A stretch of 64,000 bases of DNA from Parapedobacter luteus. Lineage in GTDB: Bacteria; Bacteroidota; Bacteroidia; Sphingobacteriales; Sphingobacteriaceae. The notes under the pieces are model-generated. The model made no database searches. It was not told where the DNA came from and was given only the letters and a program-made list of their open reading frames with translations. Location: contig NZ_FUYS01000007.1 in assembly GCF_900168055.1 (NCBI RefSeq), forward strand, positions 1 through 64,000. Reading direction: 5' to 3'. Shown piece after piece: positions 35,033 through 42,951 of this stretch; position 1 is the first letter of the stretch, and every line of letters begins with the position of its first letter. A program made the position numbers and the translations under genes.

Positions 35033-36269
35033 CTAGGCCGGCGTATGAGTTTTTGGCCGCCTGCGTTTTTTTCTTTTCTTCGGTTTTAGAGGTATTGGTT
35101 TATCAAGTTGTTCGTCTTGTATGGCCTTAGTAGCTGTCACAAAGGGATGATCGACATCCAATGGAATCTGCTGTTTCGTCAATCGAATAATTTGCGATAG
35201 GTATTCTAACTCTTCGGGCGCGCAGAATGAGAAGGCACGGCCGCTTTCGCCCGCCCGGCCTGTCCGTCCTATGCGATGCACATACGTTTCCGGCTCGTTA
35301 GGCAAATCGTAGTTAACCACCAGTTGAAGACGCTCGATATCGATGCCCCGAGCAGCGATGTCGGTAGCTACCAATGCCTGAATTTTTCCGGCTTTGAATG
35401 CTGAAAGTGTGTTTTGCCGTGTTTGTTGTTTCTTGTCGCCATGAATGGCGCCCGCAGAAATGCCGTTTTTCTTTAACTTTTTAGCAATTCTATCGGCTCC
35501 AAATTTCGTCCTTGAAAAAACGAGTATGTTGGTATCGGCAGCTTCTTTTTTGATTAAGTGAATCAGCAGGTTAGCTTTATCCGGTTTTTCCACTGGGTAG
35601 ACTACTTGTGAGATTTTATCTACCGTTGAGGCGACCGGCGTCACAGCAATCTGTTGTGGGTTTCTCAGCATCGTATTCGCAAGCTTTATGATGTCAGTGG
35701 GCATGGTTGCTGAGAATAGCGATGTATGGCGGTTAGCCGGGATAAGTTTGATAATCTTTCTGACTTCCTTAATAAAGCCCATATCGAGCATCTGGTCTGC
35801 TTCATCCAGCACAAAAAAAGCGACGTTTTGCAACGAAAGTTCCTGTTGCGCAATCAAGTCAAGCAGGCGTCCTGGGGTGGCCACAAGCATCTCAGGCTTT
35901 TTTTTTCAGTTCACTGATTTGGCTATTTATCGATACACCGCCGAACACCACGGTATGACTGATATGGGTGAAGCGTGTATATGCTGCTATGTTTTCGTCT
36001 ATTTGGATGGCTAGTTCCCGTGTGGGGGCGACAATAAGTGCCATTGGCCCATTTGATGGCATGTTTGGTGCGTATTCAAGCAAATGCTGGATAATCGGCA
36101 GGGCAAATGCAGCTGTTTTGCCAGTGCCGGTCTGAGCACAGGCGAGTACGTCGATTTTTCTAAGGATGATCGGAATGGCTTGTTGTTGGATAGGGGTAGG
36201 TAGATGGTAGCCTGAAACCTTCAGCGCCTGTAATAGTGGTTCGGCAAGATTTAAATTCGAAAATGACAA
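35033..36269 (-). pseudogene. RhlE-type DEAD-box RNA helicase, frameshifted in a poly-A run
   Basis: Two frames make up one helicase of about 411 residues. The first (36269-35892) has the Q motif, Walker A AQTGTGKT and PTRELAIQ, then FGGVSINSQISELKKKA and a stop. The second (35890-35033) continues with VATPGRLLD, DEAD, SAT, ARGIDIE and HRIGRTGR, and ends in a basic tail (KPKKRKKRRRPKTHTPA). The break is in nine consecutive A (35898-35906, T on the + strand). With eight A the frame would read ELKKKPEMLVATPGR without interruption. This may be a sequencing or assembly error, a true null mutation, or a gene restored by slippage. All motifs are otherwise intact, which argues for recent or reversible loss. 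Confidence 0.85.
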
Positions 36270-36410
36270 GTTTCAACGTTTTATGACTAACTAATAATCC
36301 GCCCAAGTCTTTCAGCACATCACGAACACGGTACCGCGTAAAGATGCATATTTTCAATCGTTGTAGCAAACTCGAACCAGTAAATTGTTTACGCTTAACT
36401 TATTGTGGCG

Positions 36411-36442
36411 AATCCCCGTCCATAGCTGGAACGGGGATTTTT
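36411..36442 (+). terminator. Strong terminator without an upstream gene
   Basis: Perfect 9-bp arms AATCCCCGT (36411-36419) and ACGGGGATT (36431-36439) with an 11-nt loop and a run of five T on the + strand. No annotated gene on the + strand ends here. It may close an unseen small RNA starting in 36270-36400, or form a structured element in the helicase 5' leader on the other strand. Confidence 0.7.
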
Positions 36443-36543
36443 GTTGTGCACGATGCTTTTTGTTGGTTCAGAGGCCGATGCTCATGGAGATGCCCGTCTT
36501 TACGCAGGCTGGATCGGCTAATACTTTCACGCGCTTGCGTGGC

Positions 36544-36873
36544 TTAAAGGATCAGTATGAGCGCCAAAATGATTAGAATGATAGCGCCTACGGACAGGTA
36601 AACTCCGCCAGAGCCAAGTGCACGCGCCTTTTTGTTCATGTCACGAAGCTCTTTTTTAAGGGCTTTACGTTCCTCCTTGCTCAGGTTTGTTTTATCCATG
36701 GCTTTGATTTCAGCCACCCGGGCCCGCATCTCAGCGAGTTTTGTTGCCGTAGCAGCCTCCGTCTTATCCATTGTCTTGCCCGGATGCTCATCGGTCATCT
36801 TTGCCGATACCGGTACACCGAATGTGAATGACAACATTACCATTGCCAGCAAAGCATATGTTTTTGCCTTCAT
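36544..36873 (-). CDS. Small exported protein with C-terminal transmembrane helix
   Basis: A 109-residue protein with a signal peptide (MKAKTYALLAMVMLSFTFGVPVSA). It continues with a strongly charged helical segment (MRARVAEIKAMDKTNLSKEERKALKKELRDMNKKARAL) and ends in a C-terminal hydrophobic helix (VYLSVGAIILIILALILIL). The EERKALKKELR segment and terminal membrane helix recur in small Bacteroidota proteins of unknown function. It would be an inner-membrane protein with its charged domain in the periplasm. No function is suggested by neighbours. Confidence 0.7.
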   Translation of the reverse strand: MKAKTYALLAMVMLSFTFGVPVSAKMTDEHPGKTMDKTEAATATKLAEMRARVAEIKAMDKTNLSKEERKALKKELRDMNKKARALGSGGVYLSVGAIILIILALILIL

Positions 36874-36954
36874 ATCTTGACACTTAAGTTTAACTTTGTA
36901 TCGTAGACAGCGAAAGCGATAAATTGTTTGCCGTTGTGAAAAAAAACACGGCGC

Positions 36955-38160
36955 TTACTTTTGTAATGCTTCGAGTACATTGCGGATCAGGCCATCCATT
37001 TCCTTATTTTCAATCCAGCGGGCTACCACGACCAGATCATGTTCGGGATCGCAGTAGATCATATTGGTGCCATTGCCGATGTGTACCCACGAGGTTTCAG
37101 GGGCAGAAGGAAGTAGTTTTTTGTCCGTATTCAAAAACCAGTTCATATAGCCATAGCCTGTATTGGCTGCCGTTGGTGTCAATGCCTGCTTGATCCACTG
37201 CTGACTGATGAGTTGTTTGCCGTTCCAATTGCCATGGTGTAGTGTGAGCAAGCCGAACCTGGCCATGTCGTATGCATTGATGAATAGGCCGCCTCCCCAG
37301 TGCCCTCCGCCACTTACTGATTGAATAGCCTGCCCATTGAGCACAATCCATGAATTGTGATATCCTGTCCAGTGCCAAGTATTGGATGCACCAATCGGAT
37401 CCATGATGTATTCCTTTAAGACATCGGGGAGTGGTCTTCGCCAGATGGTGGTTGCCGCCAGGGCCAGTGCATTGACCCTTACATCGTTGTATTTCCATAC
37501 CGCACCAGGCTCGTGACGATCTCGGGTTTTCCACTCATCAATATTGCCTTGTGGTCTGTCTGCCCAATCGGGCTTGTCCCATAGTGTGCCCTCCCAATCG
37601 CTTGTTTGTCTCAGCATGACCTCCCACGTCAGCTTACGGTTATGTTTCGATTCAAACGGGTATATGAACTCAGGAGGTGTATTGCCTCCAGGGCCAAAAA
37701 TTTCTATGGGCGGTATAGCGTGAGCGATTGTGTCTAAGGTACTGCCAATCAGATGACGGTCGACCGCCAGCCCTACGACGGTAGATAGAAAGCTCTTCGT
37801 TACGCTATGCGTCATATCCACGCGCGACGGATTCCCCCATTCTGCTACGATATATCCTTTGTAAATGATCAGTCCGGTTGCTCCGCCGCGATCTTTCAAC
37901 GGTCCAATCGGATCACTCAACGGTTCCCGGCCAAAGCTGTGGATTTGCGCCAACAAGCCTTCGCGCACGGTCTTTGCCTCGTGTCCCGTAGCAAACTCGA
38001 CCGCTTGGTCAATCGCCGCAGCATTCAGCCCAAGCTGCGCGGGAGATTGGCGTTGCCATGCAGACGGTGGCGGAAAATAAATTGTTTGTCCGATAGCCAA
38101 CTGCCCGCAGCATATGGAGGCGGCTGAAAGAAATAATAACCAAGAAATCCGTGCTTTCAT
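36955..38160 (-). CDS. Serine hydrolase, beta-lactamase class C fold
   Basis: A 401-residue secreted protein with a signal peptide of about 20 residues. The active-site SxxK is Ser119-Val-Thr-Lys122 (THSVTKSF), and the YxN-like position is at Tyr224 (KYNDVRVN). The third motif is not a clean KTG; HIGNGT near residue 357 is the likely equivalent. It may be an esterase or peptidase, related by pattern to 6-aminohexanoate-dimer hydrolase-like proteins, rather than a beta-lactamase. Neighbours give no substrate hint. Confidence 0.88.
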   Translation of the reverse strand: MKARISWLLFLSAASICCGQLAIGQTIYFPPPSAWQRQSPAQLGLNAAAIDQAVEFATGHEAKTVREGLLAQIHSFGREPLSDPIGPLKDRGGATGLIIYKGYIVAEWGNPSRVDMTHSVTKSFLSTVVGLAVDRHLIGSTLDTIAHAIPPIEIFGPGGNTPPEFIYPFESKHNRKLTWEVMLRQTSDWEGTLWDKPDWADRPQGNIDEWKTRDRHEPGAVWKYNDVRVNALALAATTIWRRPLPDVLKEYIMDPIGASNTWHWTGYHNSWIVLNGQAIQSVSGGGHWGGGLFINAYDMARFGLLTLHHGNWNGKQLISQQWIKQALTPTAANTGYGYMNWFLNTDKKLLPSAPETSWVHIGNGTNMIYCDPEHDLVVVARWIENKEMDGLIRNVLEALQK

Positions 38161-38358
38161 GGGCTAAAAATAGGTGATTTTTGGCGATTTTGTTTTTTTA
38201 TTTGAATGTTAGCTACAGATGCATCCAACCCTTGCTTTATCAATGCCAACGGACGCCAGTCGTTTCATAGATGAGACCATTCATACTTGCCGATATATGG
38301 GTGCTTATCGCCCAGGAAATGACCAGCCATATGCTCCAACTTGGCGTAGTTTTTTTCA

Positions 38359-39390
38359 CTAGACTTTTCGGACTTTTACCGCTAATGCGTTAGCCGGATT
38401 GGTTTTAAAGAGCAGCGTCAGCTCGTTGTCGGTAAACTGTGCTTTTTTCAGGGCAGGAATGAGATCGGTGAACACGGAAACATACGGACGGAAAACGCCG
38501 CCGCGCGGAGTCCCTACCTGATACCAGCCGGCATCGTGTGATAATAAAATCCGATGCAAAAGGTGTTGCTTTTTCATGTCAATCAAAAACGCCAAGTAAC
38601 GGTCCGTCAGTTGCGGATATAAGCCGTCAAAGGCAATCCAACCGCCCGCCTTTGCGGCCTGAATGTGTATGGCCCTGTCTGCTTCATTTTGTGCATGCGT
38701 CCATACCCAGGCATCGGCCTTTACGCCTATATCTTCGATGATCGTTAGCTGTTCAAGTGCAGCCTTTCCGTCTCCGGTGTGCACAAATATAGTTAATCCA
38801 GTTTCCAGATGGGCGAGCGCAGCCGCTCGGATTAGCTTTTGCTGTGTTGCCGATAATGGATAATTGTCGACCCCTGTTTTGATAATCCCAGGTCTAATCG
38901 GCGTCTCGCCGATGCCCTCCCTCCATTCAGTTGTCCATCGTGCGGCCAACTGCTCAGCAGACTCCGTGTAGGCATGGGGAGGGAGGTATTTCTCTCTGGC
39001 GGCACCATAGTATCCTGTATTTGTAATGATGTGCATTCCGCAGGCGTCTGAGAGCCGTTGTAATAACTTTACATTTCGGCCCAGCCATTGAGGTGTACAG
39101 TCGACGAAAGTCCGGGCTCCGTAGAGATACGCTTGTTTCAGGTAGGGCAATACGGTGTCGTACACCTCATCTTCGACGTAGCGTGCTGGATTCACTTGAT
39201 CGGCACCGATGAAATCAACTAAGGTATGTTCATGTGGCAATATAAAACCAGCCTTCATGCGTGATATTGGTCCATTGACCGTCATAAGGTAATCACTCGC
39301 TGATAAGAAGTGTTGCAAACGGTCATGCACACTTACACAAGGCAACGTAACCCATATCCCATTCCGAATGAAATCTCTTCGCGTTATCAT
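38359..39390 (-). CDS. Phosphotriesterase-like amidohydrolase with Tat-like signal
   Basis: About 343 residues from ATG 39390 (MITRRDFIRNGIWVTL), where RRDFI followed by a hydrophobic stretch resembles a twin-arginine signal; the outer ATG at 39432 adds an unrelated extension. The binuclear metal site is clear: His-Glu-His (LPHEHTL) at about 53-55, the carbamylated Lys in GIIKTGVD, His in FVHTGDG, His in WTHAQNE and Asp in LSHDAGW. This is the PTE/PHP subset of amidohydrolases, many of which act as lactonases. The natural substrate cannot be stated. Confidence 0.85.
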   Translation of the reverse strand: MITRRDFIRNGIWVTLPCVSVHDRLQHFLSASDYLMTVNGPISRMKAGFILPHEHTLVDFIGADQVNPARYVEDEVYDTVLPYLKQAYLYGARTFVDCTPQWLGRNVKLLQRLSDACGMHIITNTGYYGAAREKYLPPHAYTESAEQLAARWTTEWREGIGETPIRPGIIKTGVDNYPLSATQQKLIRAAALAHLETGLTIFVHTGDGKAALEQLTIIEDIGVKADAWVWTHAQNEADRAIHIQAAKAGGWIAFDGLYPQLTDRYLAFLIDMKKQHLLHRILLSHDAGWYQVGTPRGGVFRPYVSVFTDLIPALKKAQFTDNELTLLFKTNPANALAVKVRKV

Positions 39391-39564
39391 GGTTTTTTGT
39401 AAACTTGGATAGTATTCGAATACAAGATGCATTAAATTGCGAACTTTTGCAAGTGCCTGCCTTGAAAAAGCTGTATCAGCATCGATGAGGTAGGGGCTGG
39501 CATAAGGAATAACGTTTCCGTTGCCCCGTAATTAACTGGTGATGTGTATCTTTAGCACGTGAAA

Positions 39565-42513
39565 ATGAACGCAGCAGCTATATATGACGGGCTATCCAGA
39601 TTGAGCGGCATCTTAAATGGTCCGCTCTATTACGACGGCAGCGCCCAACACCAAGCCATACTAAGAGCCTATTCTACGGACGCTTCGGTATACCAAGAAC
39701 GTCCGTTAGCCGTCGTTATTCCAAAAGATCCCGATGACTTACGGGAGTTGATCGCGTTTGCACGCAGACATGGGATTACGCTCATTCCCCGTACGGCAGG
39801 CACTTCGTTGGCTGGGCAAGTAGTTGGCGACGGTATCGTGGTGGATATGTCTAAGTATTTCAATCGTGTATTAGAGGTAAATCCAGAAGAACGTTGGGTA
39901 CGTGTACAACCCGGCGTTGTACGCGATGACCTTAATGCTTATCTTCGCCCTTATAACCTGATGTTCGGCCCGGAGACGTCTACTGCCAATAGGGCGATGG
40001 TGGGAGGAATGATAGGTAACAATTCTTCCGGCTTACATTCTATTGTGTGGGGCGATACACGCAGTCATCTGCTATCAGCCAATGTACTACTGGACGATGG
40101 CTCGGAAGTCGTGTTTGAAGCGCTGAATGAACAGGCGTTATTCAATAAACTGGTGTTGGATAATCGTGAAGGGCAGATCTACCGCCAGACCATAGACTTG
40201 CTGTCCATACCTGCAAATCAGCGAGCTATCAAAACAGGTTACCCCAGACCATCACTCACCCGACGGAATACAGGGTATGCGTTGGATATGCTCATTGACG
40301 CTTCGCAACCGTTCAATTTCTGCAAATTGCTTGCCGGGTCAGAGGGGACGCTGGGTATCCTCACCGAAGCCAAGCTTAGCCTCCTGCCATTGCCTCCTAA
40401 GGAGGTGGGATTACTGTGTATCCATTGTCATACGCTTATTGAATCGCTGCATGCCAACATTATAGCACTGCAACATCATCCTGCAGCCTCCGAATTGGTA
40501 GATAAGTACATCATGGATTTCACCAAAGGCCATCCCACGTACCAGTATAACCGATTTTTCATTGAAGGTGATCCTGAAGCACTGCTGATGGTCGAATTCC
40601 GGGGTAATAGCTTGGCTGAAGTCCAACGGAAAGCGGAAGCATTGAGCGCTGATTTGTTGGCAAAAGGCTTAGGTTATGCTTATCCTCTAATTACGGGGCA
40701 TCGGACCAACCTGGTATGGGATGTGCGCAAAGCTGGCTTAGGGCTTATACGTAATCTACCGGGCGATATCCAACCTGTGAACCTAATAGAGGATTGCGCG
40801 GTATCTCCAGAAGATCTGCCAGCGTACATTACAGATTTGCAGCGTATTTTGGAACGCCATGGCCTCAAAGCTTCCTATTATGCACATGCCGGCGCCGGTG
40901 AATTGCACGTAGAACCGCTTATCAATCTAAAGACCACCGAAGGGCGAGAAACCTTCCGAACGGTACTTGCTGAGACGGCTCAATTGGTGAAAAAGTACAA
41001 CGGCTCGCTTAGTGGAGAACATGGAGATGGACGGCTGCGCGGTGAATTCATCGGTGCTGTATTGGGCAGTGAGGTTTACGGATTATTGAAACAAGTGAAA
41101 GCTATTTTTGATCCGCAGGGTGTCTTCAATGCCCATAAAATTGTCGATACACCGCCTATGGACAAGTTCCTGCGGTACGAACAAGATACTTCTACGATAA
41201 AAGTGGAAACGGTATTTGATTTCAGCAGGCAGGAGAGTATCCTGCGGTTAGCCGAAAAATGTTCAGGATCTGGAGACTGCCGTAAAACCCATATTGCCGG
41301 AGGCACCATGTGCCCCTCGTACATGGCCACCCGAGAAGAAAAAGACACTACCCGTGCGCGGGCTAATATGCTGCGGCAATTTCTCACCGGTTCGCCCAAA
41401 GCCAACCGATTTGATCACCCGGAAATTAAGGAGGTAATGGATCTTTGCCTAAGCTGTAAGGGGTGTAAGACAGAGTGCCCTTCTGGTGTGGATATTGCCA
41501 AGATGAAGGCTGAATTTCTTCAGCATTACTACGATGCCAATGGCACGCCGTTCAGGGCACAGGTAATCGCCAATTTTACGAGATCTCAGCGGCTGGCTTC
41601 CTATTTCCCCAGGATTTACAACGCCATGATAAATAGTAAGCTTTTAGCTGCTTTGATTAAAGGAACACTTGGCTTCGCCCAAGGGCGATCGTTGCCGGAA
41701 GTGGGGCATGTAAGGTTACACAAGTGGATCAAACGGCAACTGCGCGTCAATCAGTCCGGTGACCGTCCTGCCAGGTGGAAAAAGCAGGTGTATCTATTTT
41801 GTGATGAATTCACGGATTACAATGATGTACATATCGGGCAAACGGCATACCACTTGCTCACGGCATTGGGCTATGAGGTACGGCTTGCCAAACATACGGA
41901 AAGTGGACGAACGTATCTTTCAAAAGGATTGGTACGTAAGGCGAAAATTATCGCCAACCGAAATGTCCAGTACCTGAAGGACGTAATCACGGCGGACACC
42001 CCTTTGATTGGTATTGAGCCGTCGGCTATCCTCACATTTCGCGATGAATATCCGGAGTTGGTCGATGAACAATGGGTGGCAGACGCTGCCCGCCTTGCAA
42101 AGCATGCCTTGCTCATCGACGAATTTATCCTTCAAGAAATGAATGCGGGAAATATCGATTCAGCTTATTTTACCGACCAGAGTCGGATAATTAAGCTGCA
42201 TGCGCATTGCTACCAAAAAGCTTTCCATTTGGTAGATTCCACCGTAAAGGTGCTTTCATTGCCTAGCGGATACCAAGTAGAAACCATTCCATCTGGTTGC
42301 TGCGGTATGGCCGGTTCGTTCGGTTATGAAAAGGAACATTATAACGTGTCTATGAAAATAGGTGAGCTCGTGTTGCTCCCAGCGGTAAGAGATACGCCTG
42401 GCGAAGTGATTATCGCTGCGCCGGGAACCAGTTGTCGCCATCAAATCAAAGATGGTACAGGTAGGAAGGCATATCACCCCGTAGAAATCCTTTGGGAAGC
42501 ATTGAAACGTTGA
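39565..42513 (+). CDS. FAD-binding D-lactate dehydrogenase-like oxidoreductase with Fe-S domain
   Basis: A 982-residue fusion. The N-terminal FAD_binding_4 domain has IPRTAGTSLAGQVVGDGIVVDMSKY, the FAD-linked oxidase C-terminal domain lies around residues 250-520 (LSGEHGDGRLRGEF), and a GlpC-like 4Fe-4S part follows. The iron-sulfur motifs are CSGSGDCRK..MCPSY and CLSCKGCKTECPSGVD. A late CCG motif (SGCCGMAGSFGYEKEH) matches cysteine-rich heterodisulfide-reductase-like domains. The ORF has an earlier GTG at 39559, but ATG 39565 is preferred. A -7-like TATCTTTA at 39547-39554 leaves almost no leader. Probable membrane-associated oxidation of a 2-hydroxyacid to a 2-oxoacid feeding the quinone pool. 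Confidence 0.9.
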   Translation: MNAAAIYDGLSRLSGILNGPLYYDGSAQHQAILRAYSTDASVYQERPLAVVIPKDPDDLRELIAFARRHGITLIPRTAGTSLAGQVVGDGIVVDMSKYFNRVLEVNPEERWVRVQPGVVRDDLNAYLRPYNLMFGPETSTANRAMVGGMIGNNSSGLHSIVWGDTRSHLLSANVLLDDGSEVVFEALNEQALFNKLVLDNREGQIYRQTIDLLSIPANQRAIKTGYPRPSLTRRNTGYALDMLIDASQPFNFCKLLAGSEGTLGILTEAKLSLLPLPPKEVGLLCIHCHTLIESLHANIIALQHHPAASELVDKYIMDFTKGHPTYQYNRFFIEGDPEALLMVEFRGNSLAEVQRKAEALSADLLAKGLGYAYPLITGHRTNLVWDVRKAGLGLIRNLPGDIQPVNLIEDCAVSPEDLPAYITDLQRILERHGLKASYYAHAGAGELHVEPLINLKTTEGRETFRTVLAETAQLVKKYNGSLSGEHGDGRLRGEFIGAVLGSEVYGLLKQVKAIFDPQGVFNAHKIVDTPPMDKFLRYEQDTSTIKVETVFDFSRQESILRLAEKCSGSGDCRKTHIAGGTMCPSYMATREEKDTTRARANMLRQFLTGSPKANRFDHPEIKEVMDLCLSCKGCKTECPSGVDIAKMKAEFLQHYYDANGTPFRAQVIANFTRSQRLASYFPRIYNAMINSKLLAALIKGTLGFAQGRSLPEVGHVRLHKWIKRQLRVNQSGDRPARWKKQVYLFCDEFTDYNDVHIGQTAYHLLTALGYEVRLAKHTESGRTYLSKGLVRKAKIIANRNVQYLKDVITADTPLIGIEPSAILTFRDEYPELVDEQWVADAARLAKHALLIDEFILQEMNAGNIDSAYFTDQSRIIKLHAHCYQKAFHLVDSTVKVLSLPSGYQVETIPSGCCGMAGSFGYEKEHYNVSMKIGELVLLPAVRDTPGEVIIAAPGTSCRHQIKDGTGRKAYHPVEILWEALKR

Positions 42514-42531
42514 AAAGTAAAAAAATAGCAA

Positions 42532-42936
42532 TCAGTCTGCAAAAAAATGAGTCAAGTGCCTGGAGAATTTTAAGGTGGAGAGATCTTCCCGTTTTATCGG
42601 TTTGACGAGATAACCGGCAAGCTGGTCATAGGTCATTGCTCGTTCTTTGTCAGCCTTGTCAATCGATGATGTGACGATGACCACGCGTATCTGATTACGG
42701 TAAGGCAATAAACTCAAGGCGTCCAGCACGTCCCATCCACTCATGACCGGCATATTGATGTCAAGGAATAGCAGGAATCGCTTGTCTGCAGAAATATGCT
42801 GTTTTAATCGCATGAGTGCTTCCTTACCACTTGTACAAATTTCTGGCTCCCTCGCGATGCCCGTGTTATTGAGCAAAACCTTGGCCATCGTGTTAAACAT
42901 CTTATCATCATCAATTACCATGACATGTAGCTCCAT
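42532..42936 (-). CDS. Single-domain response regulator
   Basis: A 134-residue CheY-like receiver without an output domain. The acidic pair is Asp10-Asp11 (VIDDDKMF), the phospho-acceptor Asp59 (FLDINMPVMSG), with Thr89 (VIVTSS) and Lys112 (YLVKPIKRED). It lies 15 bp downstream of the PAS/GAF sensor gene on the same strand, so they are co-transcribed and it is the likely phosphorelay partner. As an isolated receiver it must pass phosphate on or act by protein contact. Confidence 0.93.
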   Translation of the reverse strand: MELHVMVIDDDKMFNTMAKVLLNNTGIAREPEICTSGKEALMRLKQHISADKRFLLFLDINMPVMSGWDVLDALSLLPYRNQIRVVIVTSSIDKADKERAMTYDQLAGYLVKPIKREDLSTLKFSRHLTHFFAD

Positions 42937-42951
42937 TGTATAATGTTGGTT

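Noticed and set aside
36888-36902. TAACTTTG on the + strand resembling a -7 element
   Set aside because: It would drive transcription antisense to the serine hydrolase gene and no -33 element is found; probably chance.
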